From Zarea fungicola (lineage: Eukaryota; Ascomycota; Sordariomycetes; Hypocreales; Cordycipitaceae), in the NCBI GenBank assembly GCA_900169235.1, contig FWCC01000266.1:50885-114884 (forward strand): a DNA stretch of 64,000 nt, read 5' to 3'. Of the stretch, positions 1 through 10,717 are shown one piece after another; within the stretch, counting starts at the first letter, position 1, and every line of letters begins with the position of its first letter. A program made the translations under genes and the position numbers. A model generated the notes under the pieces. The model was given only the letters and a program-made list of their open reading frames with translations. It was not told the DNA's origin and ran no database searches.

Positions 1-761
1 AGGCGTTGAGACTACGAAGTCCGTCTTTCGCCCAATAAATAAATAGTTTTATTGGAGTGCACAATCCTGTATAGGTTTACTGTAGGCTAGCACCCAGCGC
101 GTTTTACTTGGCCGGTCGCCTGAGGGCTGGGTATTAGATGGTTTTAGCAGACAAAGATCTCTCAATTTATAGAATGGAGTATAACAGAGCCAAATTGCGA
201 CATATTGTAGCCGGAAGAAACGCAACCCTCCCATGGTGCACACATATACTTCTCAGCGGCTTTGGCCGGTTTTGTTTTGGTAGTGACCAGGAGTAACCCA
301 GCCTGACAAGACGACATAGTCGGGCCGGCGACGATATTCCTGCTGATTTGACAGATAAAGATGGACATATGTCAATGAAGGCTGTGCAGTCGCCAGACGG
401 GTAGCCGCTGATCTGCAGAACTCCATTGTAGCGACGGCCCACGCTTGTGCCATGCAGCTAACCCCTGTAGCACTGGCGAATTGGGTCAGCCCAAGCCCCT
501 ATGACACCGATTCACTGTCAATTTAGGTAAATCTGTTAGTTTTATTGGGATGAGGCGTATTTCTCTTGCCATGGGCATTTCTTGGAGCCCGTCGGCTTCG
601 CCACTCACAAAGCGCATAAGATGGAGTTGCACGCAGCAAGGTGGGCTCCCGAAACGTTGTCAAATACACGAAAGGGGAGCACTGCATGAAAGAAGAAATA
701 ATCAAAGGCGGTGGATTAGTCTTTTGGATATTTCTAGGTGCTCTTTCTAATCCATCCCTGG
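1..761. other. No gene recognised
   Basis: Short open frames occur on both strands but none has a recognisable domain, a splice-supported extension or protein-like composition. The stretch ends at the 3' end of the GNAT gene. Confidence 0.5.
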
Positions 762-1543
762 TCATTTTGGCGGGCGGACCAGCCAGTAAGTGTCGTACAG
801 GCAGTCCCGGAGAGGACGCAAGTCCTGGTGTCTCTCAGCAAGCTGCTCGCAGCCGTGCTTCAGGTATGCGGCCCTCGCCTTCTCCCCCATTGCGTAGATG
901 CAAATCGGTTGCTGCAGCTTGTCTGCCTGGTCGCAGCCTGATTGGAGAAGCATGCTGGCCACGCCACGCCTTTGGTGTGCTTGCTTGCAGCAAAGGTAGT
1001 CCAATGCTGATGGAAGAGAGTTATTCATTAGGACAAGAGTTTCTTTTTTTTAATTGACATAATGCAGATTAAACAAGTCAATACTGGGGCATTGTAGGTT
1101 TCACGTTACGTACTCATAATAGGACCATTTGGCGTTAGAGTTGCCCGCCAGCCCGGCACATGTCCATCCGTGTCAAAATCGTCTGGGACAAACTTCCAGA
1201 ATACGCTGCTGTGTTGCGCTTTGAAGCGTGCTTCCTCCTCCTCGCTCACTGGTGGCGTCTGAGCCTCAAGCCAATCGTCCGCAGACGACACGATCCATCG
1301 CGCGTAGCCAACAATTTCCCCTGTAGGAACATGAATGACTTTCTGGTGGCGGCGAGCACTTCTTCCCGTAAGCTGGTTGTAAGGCTCGCGGAGAATCATG
1401 GAGTCTAGGATGGTCTCGTTGCGATCTGCGGGGAACACGCTTGTCCACCAAGGCTCGCGGTGAAAGGATTCGAATTTGGCTTGAGAGATGCCCAAGCCAT
1501 CGTCAACAGTGCAGTTGGGGATCAGCTTATATTCAGAGGTCAT
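762..1543 (-). CDS. GNAT-family N-acetyltransferase (two exons)
   Basis: Predicted acetyl-CoA-dependent N-acetyltransferase of the fungal small-GNAT type; the substrate is not known. Exons read 1543-1114 and 1006-762, giving 224 aa. The intron (1113-1007) has a GTACGT donor and a CTAAT branch site shortly before a CAG acceptor, and the two exons join in frame. The N-terminal half holds the family's usual acidic linker (EAQTPPVSEEEEARFKAQH). The second exon gives the acetyl-CoA binding motif A (LDYL, then HQRRGVASML), where R/Q-x-x-G-x-A contacts the cofactor pyrophosphate, and an AYLKHG segment typical of motif B. The spacer between the two halves is shorter than in many homologues, so a small exon could be missed. 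No signal peptide is seen, so it is probably cytosolic. Confidence 0.8.
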
Positions 1544-2360
1544 TCTGGAGGAGGTGAGTAGACCAAAATCTAGTGAAGATGGCGGAGATATTTTAGGACA
1601 ACTCGGAACATAGACAGCATAGATGCTATTTATCTACTCCCGAACTACACAGCGAAACTATTGCATTGAATTAATTAATACATAAAGGACAGATGTCATA
1701 AACTTCCCACGGCGTCGGCATTGCCTCTATTGCTATCGCCAGGCTGCCGGGATTAAACACTGCCGTGATTCTAGGCACCGAGATAAATTACCTGAAATGG
1801 GCTTGATTAAAGCAACAGCCCCGCGGATCGTGTATCCGGCGGCTTGTAGGCTGTGGGTGAGCCCCTGGATTAAGCTTGAGGCTGAACTCCACCGCACCGT
1901 GCATACTAGACTGTCCCCGTGCGTCGCGGTAGTTGGTTGACGACTAAACCAGCCGATGTAATGAAGTCATCTGAAGAATTAAATAAACCATTCATGGATA
2001 TGATATACTGGATAAAATTTTACTCGAAGCCTTTACTGAAAATATAATCTGTGTCGCGCCTGTTCTCCACCATGGCCACAGTGCGCAATGCATGTCTCAC
2101 GAATATACACTGTAGACAATTAATCCCTTTCGAATCCGCCAGCCATGAGTGTTTTTGTCCCCACGACATCTCATTCACACGACGGGCAAGGGGCGGCGAT
2201 CCATCAATTGACATTCATTTTGCAATCCTCAAGGGTCCATAGAAACGGCTCAGTTGCATTTTGACACCTCTTCCCTGGCTTTCGTGCACATGTGGATTAG
2301 AGAGTATAGGTTTCTGAGCCTTTATCTGCGCAAGGCGGCGATGCATTGGTCGCGCACGAG
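1544..2360. other. Intergenic, no gene recognised
   Basis: This lies between the divergently oriented GNAT and ankyrin genes and probably carries both promoters. I looked for upstream exons of the ankyrin gene and saw none that I could support. Confidence 0.4.
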
Positions 2361-4085
2361 ATGATGGCCGAGACCAACTATGGAATTTCCACGATCACAA
2401 AGAAGCTCAACGTGATCAATGAAACTACTGCGGCGCAGCCCACGGCACTGAAAGTCGAGGCACGGGCTGCAGCATCAGAGCCATCCGCTGAGCTTGTGGC
2501 GTCATGGCTTCACACCTTGCTGGATGCGGGCATGGACAGAGAGCCCGAGGAGTTTTATCTTGAGAGAAACATACTTCGGGAGTATCGGGCAAAGGTTCCA
2601 GAATACTCGGAAGCTGCGAGGAAATGGCCAGAATACGCAGTTCGCCACTGGGAGACGGTTGGCACGACTGTGGAATGCCTGTTCTCACGGCGATTCAATT
2701 TTATCCAATGGGTTCTCGAGTACGCCAGAGAAACATATCCAGACATCTATGGCCCCCATGCGCCTTCAAATGACGCTATTCTCGACCTAACCGACATCTT
2801 GTACGACGGATCCTTTTCTCCATTGCACGTCAGCGCAGCTTTGGGCCTTGAACCTATGTGTCTGGAATTGATGGAACACTCCAAGACAAGTGGCATCCCG
2901 CTCAGCAACCGCGCTGCCTCTCCTTTGCTATGCTCGCTGGCTGGGCCGCAGATTTTTACCTGCGGAACGTCGACAGAAAAGTGGAACAAGGTTATGCACT
3001 TGCACTATCCAGACCTGCGCTCCCGTCTTCCCGTCGTATTGAAACTACTGGAGCTCCATCGGCAAAAGCGTGTACCACATGAAGCAATGGGTCAGAGAGG
3101 GCGCTTACTAATGTTTCTCGTGTTTCGGGCCACAGTGTTGACAGGAACCCATGGACTTTTGAAGCAAGTTCTCGAGGGCGGCGGCAGCGTCAGTGCTGTT
3201 ATCGAGCTCATCAATGATGATGAATTTGCATACTATCAGCCAGCAGACTCGTCAGCCACATCCAAGATTTTGAGTAGCATCCTGGACTTGGTCCTCGCGC
3301 CGTCCAAGCTCAACTTGCTCGAGCTAGACAGGCAGAATCTGATTGACGCCATTCAAGATGCATTTCTCCTCAATGGGGGCACACGCGCCACATCTGGCCG
3401 AGTGGATATTACCGATGCTGAGTTCCAGGAAGCGTTGAAGGACGCATTTCTAGACGAAAGCGTCCTCTGCTTTCGTCGTCTAATCCACCACCCTAGCTTT
3501 GATCCCAACGCGCCCTCTCTTACGGGCCTAGCTAATGGCAGTCTACTACATCATGCCGTCTGCGATGGCTTGGTCGAATTCGCCGACATCATAGTCGAGG
3601 CTGGCGGCAATTTGGACGCGCGGGACCACAAGGGACGCACCCCGCTGCTGCTGTGCAACGACACGGAGACGCTCGCCATGCTCGTCAAAGAGCACGGCGC
3701 CAAGACAACGGCAGTGGATCATGAGAGTCGCAATATATGGCACTATGCCGCTGCAACACACGATGTACCCATTCTCATGTGGCTCGCGGGACATGACACC
3801 TGCAAGGATGAGAATCTCCGGGCAAAGACGGGGGAGGATGCTACGCCGATGGATCTGGCGTTGAAGAGTGGACTCGAGTCGTTGGACATGGATGAGAAGA
3901 CGAGAATGGATGCCACTATTGTGCTGCAAGTCTTGATCAGCAATAATGCGCCGTATTCGGCAGAGGTGGATGGCATGAACTCGATACAGGCGATTGCTAA
4001 AATCCTCAAAAACCAGCCTCGGCCCCCCGGGGAGAACCCGAGCCGCACCACGTTTCTAGAGCTGTTCCGAAACGATTTTCTATAA
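2361..4085 (+). CDS. Ankyrin-repeat protein (574 aa)
   Basis: Single-exon protein of 574 aa starting at the tandem ATGs (MMAET); the open frame extends five codons upstream but without an ATG. Residues about 80-180 carry a helical region with a YAVRHW motif followed by PLHVSAALGLEPMCLELME, the layout seen just after the NACHT module in fungal NACHT-ankyrin proteins. Degenerate ankyrin repeats are clear near residues 390-480 (LLHHAVCDGLVEFADIIVEA, RTPLLLCNDTETLAMLV, IWHYAAATHDVPIL). No P-loop or effector domain is present. It may be a stand-alone scaffold or the C-terminal part of a shortened NLR-type gene; the sequence does not decide. Its role is not known. Confidence 0.75.
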   Translation: MMAETNYGISTITKKLNVINETTAAQPTALKVEARAAASEPSAELVASWLHTLLDAGMDREPEEFYLERNILREYRAKVPEYSEAARKWPEYAVRHWETVGTTVECLFSRRFNFIQWVLEYARETYPDIYGPHAPSNDAILDLTDILYDGSFSPLHVSAALGLEPMCLELMEHSKTSGIPLSNRAASPLLCSLAGPQIFTCGTSTEKWNKVMHLHYPDLRSRLPVVLKLLELHRQKRVPHEAMGQRGRLLMFLVFRATVLTGTHGLLKQVLEGGGSVSAVIELINDDEFAYYQPADSSATSKILSSILDLVLAPSKLNLLELDRQNLIDAIQDAFLLNGGTRATSGRVDITDAEFQEALKDAFLDESVLCFRRLIHHPSFDPNAPSLTGLANGSLLHHAVCDGLVEFADIIVEAGGNLDARDHKGRTPLLLCNDTETLAMLVKEHGAKTTAVDHESRNIWHYAAATHDVPILMWLAGHDTCKDENLRAKTGEDATPMDLALKSGLESLDMDEKTRMDATIVLQVLISNNAPYSAEVDGMNSIQAIAKILKNQPRPPGENPSRTTFLELFRNDFL

Positions 4086-4551
4086 ACTACCCGCCGCGTG
4101 TACACGCATGGATCACACTCTAGTTAATTGAATAATTATGCATGATGAAATTTGGTCAAAACTGGGTGTTCCTGCGTAATATGAGGGTCAATTGATTGTA
4201 GCCATCGCAGTTAGATTTTGTCTATTGCTGCCAGTGTTTTCATTTATTAGCGCGCTCGGTACGGGAAAGGAAAGGGTCGCAAGCAACGAGAATTGGCACG
4301 CTGGCCGACTCGGTTGTGCGTGCCTGGCAAACTTTGTACTGTCCCAGCTCATTATAGTTCATGAAAGGTGCGCAAAAGTTCACTTCAAGAGCAAACGAAA
4401 AGTATGGAGTGAGCCCGTCACGGGGCAAAATTACTATTCCTATACTAAGAAGCTACATAAAGTCTTCTTCATGCGACTCTACCGAGTCTGTATATATATA
4501 TATATAAAATCGCTATTCATATCATGGCATCAATCAAACAACTCATTCCGC
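4086..4551. other. Convergent intergenic region with TA microsatellite
   Basis: 3' flanks of the ankyrin gene and the convergent dioxygenase gene. The only feature seen is a short alternating TA tract near 4491-4507. Confidence 0.5.
4491..4507. repeat. (TA)n microsatellite
   Basis: An alternating TA run of about 17 bases lies just downstream of the dioxygenase stop codon. Confidence 0.9.
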
Positions 4552-5822
4552 TTACTGAGGAGCGACAAATGGCGTCTCGTATGGGGGCTCTGCCTGGGGA
4601 GTGAGGCGGGCGAGGTGGCGACGCTGGCCGTTTTGCCAGTCGACGATGGCACTGTGCTGCGTGACGCGGTTGTCCCAGACGACGACGGTGCCTTCCTCCC
4701 ACTTGACGCGGGCCTGGAAGTCGGCGCCGTACGCGAGATGGTCATACAGGAACTTGAGAATGGCATCCGACTCTTCTTGCTTGAGCCCAATGATTTCACG
4801 GGTGACTGTTGTCCTTTGTTAGCAAACCAGAGATCGATGGTTGTAAAAGAGAGGGGACAAAACTTACACTGTGGGTTGACGTAGAGAGCCTTTTCTCCCG
4901 TGGCGGGATGGGTGCGGACAATGGGGTGGTCGTTGACGACGGGCTCGCGGCGCTTGATGCTGTTCCTGGCGGCCGCGGCATTCACCTGCTCGATGCCCGA
5001 GTGCGTGGCGCGGAGGCCATGCAGGCGCTCCTGGAACAGCGGGCTCAGGCGCTGGTAGGCGGTGACGGCGTCGACAAAGAGCGTGTCGCCGCCCGTCTCG
5101 GGCCGGTCCAGGATGTACAAAAAGGTGGTGCCGGGGGGCTGCTGCTCGTACGAGACGTCCGAGTGCCACGCGACGGAGCTGGTGCGCGCCTGAAAGTAGG
5201 CCTCGTGGCCCTTGTCGCCGGCGCCGCGGTGGACGAGGTGGATCTCCGGGTAGCCCTCGGGGGCGCCCGAGGTCGGGTGGACGTGGTGGCGGCCAAAGTA
5301 CTCGGCGTACTTGAGGGCGTCGGGGATGGGGAGGTCGGCAAAGTCCTGGTTGCGGAAGGCGACGACCTTGCGGGTGGCGACGTAGTGGGCGAGCTCGTCC
5401 TTGCCCTTGTCCGTCAGGCTGGAGAGCTGGATGCCGCGGACCTCGCTGCCGATGCTCGGGGTCAGGTCCGACACCTCGCTGCCGGCGGGGAAGAGGTTGG
5501 GGTACGAGGTGTCGGCGTCCTTGCCGTGCTCGTAGTGCTCATAGGGCTCGAGGGGTGGGTAGAATGCTGAGCGGTCCCATGTTGGGAGGTAATGAGGGTA
5601 CTAGATCTATGTTAGTCTTTGTCTGTGTTGGAGGCAGAGGGCAGCCAACAAGCGATGCCGAGCATGACGTACCTTGGCGGGAGGCTCGCCGGTCTTGCCC
5701 TCCTCTGCTGCTTTGTCTACAAAGACGGCATCAATCTCCTTGTATTGGCCCAGGTGAACCTTGTATGTTTGCTTAGGCTGCTCTTCAGCAACAGTGGTGG
5801 TTTGTGTTAACGAGGGAGCCAT
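4552..5822 (-). CDS. Fe(II)/2-oxoglutarate dioxygenase, TauD/TfdA family
   Basis: Three exons (5822-5673, 5600-4868, 4805-4552) give 378 aa. Introns use GTACGT/TAG with a CTAAC branch and GTAAGT/CAG, and both junctions keep frame. The enzyme should couple 2-oxoglutarate decarboxylation to hydroxylation of a small substrate; the closest known fungal role is release of sulfite from taurine or other sulfonates (yeast Jlp1 type). The iron ligands of the HxD...H facial triad are visible: H196 and D198 in AWHSDVSYE and H345 in WDNRVTQHSA, followed by the arginine-rich QRRHLARL that binds 2-oxoglutarate. GGDTLFVDA and YVNPQFTR are further family signatures. Length matches fungal members (about 370-390 aa). 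No signal peptide; cytosolic. The sulfonate substrate is inferred from the family only. Confidence 0.9.
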
Positions 5823-6901
5823 GGCTGCAGGTTTATGTGATGTGTGTGAATGCTGATACACTAAGACAAGGCAAGCTTCTACAGAACCAATACCCCGCAC
5901 TTGTACATGGGAAATGGGCGATTATATATAGACTTTTGAGTTTCTTTCTTGTCCAAATAGAATATGAAACTACCGTGATTCCGAAATTCGGACGAATTAC
6001 AGGTGTAGGACGGGCGGTGATTATCCCCCCGCAATGACATGTCTCCAGCATGCGATTGCGAAATATCCCAAGATCGAGCCAATCGCACGATTTTGTTGAC
6101 TCAATCATGTAAGCAAGAGTTCATTAAAAGATTAGCCTGACACTGATTTGAGCATGCGAGGCAGGAGTACCAGCGTGCTCTTTGGTGGCCGTCCTTTTTG
6201 GAGGGGCGGGTATTGATGCTCATCTTCAGAGGCAATCACGCCATCTAAGCCGTCGTTTAAGAGGACACGAAGGAGCAGCTCAAGATGACACCACTGCCAC
6301 TCAAGTAAAAGCATAAAGCACGCAATCACACTAAGCAATGTAAATCATGCACTCAAGTTCGCATTTGGATTTAAACGGATATTATTGGATATGGGTGGTG
6401 TGCTTGGCTATACTATGGCCTTAGCTCAGGCATAAACTATCCGGGCTGCGGAGGAAATTGAAAGCACGCAAGCAATTATGCCAGAGCGAGAACCGCAATC
6501 AATTGCGACGATTACCGCCTTGGCGAATGCTATAAATGTTAAAACATGTGGCGGCAATTTGTGGCGCTTTAATTAAATTGCAGTCGTTGTCGATACTGGC
6601 CGAGCTGCTTGTTGAACCTTTCTGTGCCGACACCACTGATTTTGCTGTCACTCCTGTTCAAATCTTTCGTCTCTCTCGGAGAGCTGGTTTGTAATCCGAA
6701 ATTCTTGGATAATCAATGCTGGACATGACGTCTGGCCAGCGTCCCTACATGCGCCCGTGTGTCATCATGATGGATCAGAGGTCAAGACAAGAACTCACCG
6801 AGTAACTATATATGGAGCGTCCAAACCACATCGTCATTGCACGTAGTCGCAACGCACCTCAGGTAGTCAGAGTGAGCATGCTGGATTGAGCTGATGTGAT
6901 A
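5823..6901. other. Intergenic, no gene recognised
   Basis: Upstream region of the dioxygenase and 3' flank of the next ankyrin gene. No supported coding region, RNA or repeat was seen. Confidence 0.45.
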
Positions 6902-8593
6902 TTATGGCTGCTTGGCTCCAGCTAAAAGTTGCGTCATTTTGCCATGCCATTCTGGTCGGCTTCTCAGACGCGGTGATGTATCAATCAAATTTGCTGGTCG
7001 ATTTCCATCCCCATCCATAGCTTGCGAGTCTGCGTTGGATGCGACCAAAGCTGTAGCCAGGCTAACCGCACCGTGAACCACGGCCCAATGGAGCGGCGTT
7101 CCGAGCCGCACCACGACATCATCGCCATCCGCCTGAATAGCCTCTGGCACGAGCGAGCCCCAAAGTCCAATTGCGCTAGACGCTCTCCTATGCGGCAGCG
7201 TAGCACGCGTCGCTACGGAGCGGCCGCAGTTCTGGATGAGATACTTTGCCATGGCTGCGATTTTGCCCCAATCGTCATCATCCTCGTGTTGTGCGAGACA
7301 GTGAAGAGGTGTCCAGAATTCACTCGTCTGGACGTCTGGATCGGCGCCGTGCTCCAGCAAAATCTTTGCGGCTTGAACTGCTTTTTGATTGTGCGCCATG
7401 GACCGGCCGTACTTGAGAGATGGTGCGAGAGCACACATCAGAGGCGACCATGAGTTGTTGCTGAGGCTGTTGACGTTGGCACCACGCTCGATGAGAAAAC
7501 GCATCACATCCAGGGATTTGCCAGCAGCCGCCCAGTGCAATAGCGTCTCCCCTTTGTCGTTTCTCATGTCTACCCAGACTGAAGGATCCCGAGAGTGCGG
7601 GGGCAGATGGTCCACGTAAAGGCTAAAGATATGCGAGTTTGATCCAAATGCGGCAAAGTGCAACGGCGTATTGCTTCTCTTGTCCTTGTCAGTCACACAC
7701 GCAGCATATGCCAACAGAAGACGAATGCCTCCTTCATGTAGCTGATATTGCGCTGTGTGTTTCTTATACCGTACGGGAACGCCTAGACGATGAAGCGCCG
7801 TCTCCCCTTCACGTCCGCGCGTGTTCGGCTTTGCTCCCTGTTCAAGAAGTGCTTGAAGGGCTCCCACCAGGTCCACGAACTCGACTGCCGTGAGAAGAGG
7901 ATTTGGGCCGTAGGTGGTGTCGTCCAGATCGGCACCTGCTCCAATCAGGAAAGAAATCAGCTCTTTCTGATGCAGGTAGTCAACGCCGGCATATTCTGGG
8001 TACATGTCCACGACTTCCGACTTGAAGCCAACTGCAGAGTGAAGTAATGCAGTGAGATCACGCCGTGCAGGCTGGAATCGGTTCCGAAGCAGTTTCACGG
8101 CTTCCACTTGCCAATTCACGACCGCTTCACTAAGAGCAAACATTGCAGCGTCGGTAGCCCATTCTGCTTGCCAGGTCAGCACTTCTTCGAGGATAGGGAT
8201 CTCTCCATAGCGGGCGGCCTGGACAAGTATATTGTTACAGCGCCTTTGGGAGACGGAGGATCCTCCCTGTGTGAGTTCCCCGCAGAGGCGGGAAAATACA
8301 TCGATGTTGCCTGATGAAATAGCTGTGACTATTGGTGAAGTTGGTACCTCGGCATCCCCGTTCCACAGATCAGCACCAGCGTCTAGAAGAACATCGACAG
8401 CGGCGTGGTTGTTGCATCGTACAGCTACGTTGAGAGCAGTGCCGAATTGAAAATCAAAGTGGTCTATTTCGAGCACCCCGGCAGCAACGGCAAGCCGCAA
8501 CTGGCGTGTATCGCGGTCACGGACGTGAGCATGCAGACGCGTCTCTGGGCTCTTGAAGGCCTTGTCCATCTGCGTCCGTTCATTGGGTTCCAT
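6902..8593 (-). CDS. Multi-ankyrin-repeat protein (563 aa)
   Basis: Single exon starting at an ATG (MEPNERTQMD). Ankyrin repeats run almost end to end: TALNVAVRCNNHAAVDVLLD (about residues 52-71), a central set including NPLLTAVEFVDLVGALQALL, then TPLHFAAFGSNSHIF, ETLLHWAAAGKSLDVMRFLI with GANVN, a WSPLMCALAP repeat, KILLEHGADPDV, and TPLHWAVVHGAVSLATALVA near the C terminus. The T/S-PLH-A and GAD-x-N/D signatures are well kept. No other domain, signal peptide or membrane segment is visible. Such proteins act in protein-protein contacts; no specific partner can be read from the sequence. It faces the same way as the dioxygenase gene but 1.1 kb away, so joint regulation is not implied. Confidence 0.85.
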   Translation of the reverse strand: MEPNERTQMDKAFKSPETRLHAHVRDRDTRQLRLAVAAGVLEIDHFDFQFGTALNVAVRCNNHAAVDVLLDAGADLWNGDAEVPTSPIVTAISSGNIDVFSRLCGELTQGGSSVSQRRCNNILVQAARYGEIPILEEVLTWQAEWATDAAMFALSEAVVNWQVEAVKLLRNRFQPARRDLTALLHSAVGFKSEVVDMYPEYAGVDYLHQKELISFLIGAGADLDDTTYGPNPLLTAVEFVDLVGALQALLEQGAKPNTRGREGETALHRLGVPVRYKKHTAQYQLHEGGIRLLLAYAACVTDKDKRSNTPLHFAAFGSNSHIFSLYVDHLPPHSRDPSVWVDMRNDKGETLLHWAAAGKSLDVMRFLIERGANVNSLSNNSWSPLMCALAPSLKYGRSMAHNQKAVQAAKILLEHGADPDVQTSEFWTPLHCLAQHEDDDDWGKIAAMAKYLIQNCGRSVATRATLPHRRASSAIGLWGSLVPEAIQADGDDVVVRLGTPLHWAVVHGAVSLATALVASNADSQAMDGDGNRPANLIDTSPRLRSRPEWHGKMTQLLAGAKQP

Positions 8594-9176
8594 GTCGGAC
8601 GAACCTGGCAGTAGACCGTTTGAAGTGATAATTTCAGTGGGCTAAGTTGTGACTAAAATATATCCAACCACGGCATCGTCCAAACTCCCCTTGGTTGTGT
8701 GAATTGTTTAGGTAGAACGCCAAGTCTCAGGTTGGCTGGATCCATCTCAGACGGAACAACAATCTTCCCAAACGCCGCTTAGGGCTCTCCTCTCTCTCTC
8801 TGGTACGCATCAAAGAGCAACAATGCAGCTGACAATTCAAATTTGACTGGCGATGGCGCTGTCGTGGCGAAACTCGCTGCCAGCCAATAGACGAGAGTTG
8901 CGTTAGGATAGCGTGGATGTTGAGCTTGTTCTCTGCATCTGCCTGTCGGTGAATGATGCTTGCTATCAGTTTCCATTCACTTTCCGCGAGATTCATCTCT
9001 ATAAGCTTGTATATTTTTCACGAGCTATAGCTAGGCTGCCGAGAGCAATTATTCATGCCCGGACGTGTCGGCTTTAGAATGCTCTCACCGAAGCTAGATC
9101 TGCGACCCGTGGCCAATGGCTGCGACGATCTTACTTAATGTAGCCAGAGGACCTGGCTTATCCCAGAGAACAAATA
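8594..9176. other. Intergenic, no gene recognised
   Basis: Upstream region of the ankyrin gene, ending at the tRNA. Nothing else is supported. Confidence 0.4.
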
Positions 9177-9256
9177 TCCGGTATGGTGTAGTGGCTAACA
9201 TCGCTCGCTCTCAATCAAGAACCGAGCAGCCCAGGGTTCGATTCCCTGTACCGGAG
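9177..9256 (+). tRNA. tRNA-Glu (anticodon CUC) with 8-nt intron
   Basis: An 80-nt cloverleaf can be folded by hand. The acceptor stem pairs TCCGGTA with TACCGGA and is followed by G. The D-arm contains TGGTGTAGTGGCTA and the T-arm reads CAGGGTTCGATTCCCTG. The anticodon stem GCTCG/CGAGC encloses a 15-nt loop. Reading the anticodon as CTC (9210-9212) leaves an 8-nt insertion (9214-9221) one base 3' of the anticodon, the canonical position for a eukaryotic tRNA intron. The rest of the sequence matches fungal tRNA-Glu. Confidence 0.9.
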
Positions 9257-9265
9257 AACAATTTC

Positions 9266-9271
9266 TTTTTT
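9266..9271 (+). terminator. RNA polymerase III T-run terminator
   Basis: Six consecutive T residues lie ten bases after the tRNA-Glu discriminator base, as expected for Pol III termination. Confidence 0.75.
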
Positions 9272-9414
9272 GCCTCTGCGCCAATTGTGTATACACTAGT
9301 TGTGCTGACACGTTTTTTTTGTTCTGGCGCACTGGCAATTGAAAGGTTTTCTTTACCATGTAAAGTCGCGCTGTTCAAGAAGCGGATGATGTCCCGCTCA
9401 GAGTTTACATTCCT

Positions 9415-9446
9415 ATATCCGGTATGCTAACATCGCTCGCTCTCAA
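9415..9446 (+). pseudogene. Truncated, internally deleted tRNA-Glu copy
   Basis: These 32 bases are identical to tRNA-Glu positions 9174-9214, including three bases of 5' flank, except for a precise loss of nine bases (GTGTAGTGG) from the D-arm. The copy stops at the intron insertion point and lacks the 3' half, so it cannot be a functional tRNA. Confidence 0.85.
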
Positions 9447-9861
9447 CATTCGCTTACGGAGAAACGGCCTCGGTAAACGCCACAATTGATACGCAAATAG
9501 GGTTGGGTCGTCAGCTATGCACCGCATGTTGGTCACATAAACTAATTGACCAATAATGATTTTGCAGATAGAGCCCTTGCTTAGCGTCGCGCGCTAAAAC
9601 CTGTTACCAGTTCAAATCCGCCGCTGTCAAGTTCGCATTCTCCTTGGTGTAGTCAAAAAAGCAGTATAGTACAGTTGGGAAAAGCCAGTAAAAGGCGCAT
9701 ATAGGTTTTAGAGCGTGGTCTTGTAGCATTAAAAATAACTTATTGTAAGCCTTACTAAGGGGTATGCGCTGCCTAGGAGCGCCGTTAAGGCTGGAACAGT
9801 GTGCCCAATTTCGACTTCTCTGAAGAGCCTCCAAAGTACAGTATACAAATGCACAGATAGC

Positions 9862-10717
9862 TCACACCGCAACAGGGAGAGGTGCAATCCGCCTATAGGA
9901 CAGCTTCCTGTCCTTGATTTGGAGGAACAAAAAGATACCAAGACAGATAATCTCTATTGCGCCTGCCACGACAAGAGCGTAGAAGCTGTAGTTCTAGAAG
10001 GAGTCAGAATGAGTAGAGTGCCCAAATTTCATGTCCAAGGAGCCTACTAGTCTAGTGCATAGTGACTTGAAGTCAACGACAGGATTGGCAAATCGGCTGG
10101 GACTGCATGACCAAGACCAAATGTCCCAGTGATGCTTCCCTCTGGCATTGTCAACCTTGTAGTAGACGGCGGCTGCAACCAATGCAGCAATGGACAAGAG
10201 CGATGTAAGCAAGACAGCCGCCACGTAGAGTTTCGTTTTTCGCAGGCTAGAAAGCTAGAAAACATGGGAATGCTCGTATCTCAACATTTTAAAGCGGACG
10301 AGATAAAGCACTTACACCTTTGAACAGCGTTACCAGGGCAGAAATGTGAACGATGGTTGCAATGCCACCTGCAATGATGTTTGTCCACGTCGGCCATAGA
10401 TCCATTTCTGCCGGCCAAGCGCGGATGCGGAAGCCATTTGACGGATTCTGAATAGTCTCTTTATGTGTCACACTCCATCTCGCAGCTGCAAGAGCCTGCA
10501 CGACAACAATGGAAACGGCAAACGACAGAGCGACAATCCGAAGCACGGCACGCACAGGGCTGGAAACCGCGTTGGCCGTATTACGATCCTTCTGCATTGC
10601 ATTGCGTGTGGCATAGTTATTCGAGCTGGTCTGTTCGGCAGATGATTCAATGTATGTCAATTCTGCGCTGCTGAATGGCTCGTACGCAGTCGAAGCGTAG
10701 GGATGGTTTTGGTTCAT
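9862..10717 (-). CDS. Four-TM membrane protein, function unknown
   Basis: Three exons (10717-10316, 10254-10048, 9993-9862) encode 246 aa. Introns of 61 and 54 nt have GTAAGT/TAG and GTAGGC/TAG borders and each joins whole codons. Four hydrophobic segments follow a polar N terminus of about 50 residues: around 57-80 (VLRIVALSFAVSIVVVQAL), 108-132 (NIIAGGIATIVHISALVTLF), 146-166 (AAVLLTSLLSIAALVAAAVYY) and 206-226 (YALVVAGAIEIICLGIFLFL). The short basic C-terminal tail follows KDRKLSYRR. The arrangement resembles fungal four-TM (MARVEL-like) proteins, but no diagnostic motif was recognised. No functional call is made. Confidence 0.75.

Larger units (their letters stand above)
9257..9861. other. 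Intergenic with tRNA relics
   Basis: The stretch carries the Pol III terminator, the truncated tRNA-Glu copy (9415-9446) and, near 9560-9625, a weak tRNA-like T-loop (GTTCAAATCC) without matching stems. No protein-coding gene is supported. Confidence 0.4.

Noticed and set aside
4192..4884. 230-codon plus-strand open frame
   Set aside because: Runs through the TA microsatellite and across antisense of dioxygenase exon 3; not coding.
4809..5570. 253-codon plus-strand open frame opposite the dioxygenase
   Set aside because: It is the GC-rich shadow of the dioxygenase exon 2; composition is dominated by Val, Gly, Ala and Asp repeats and it has no domain.
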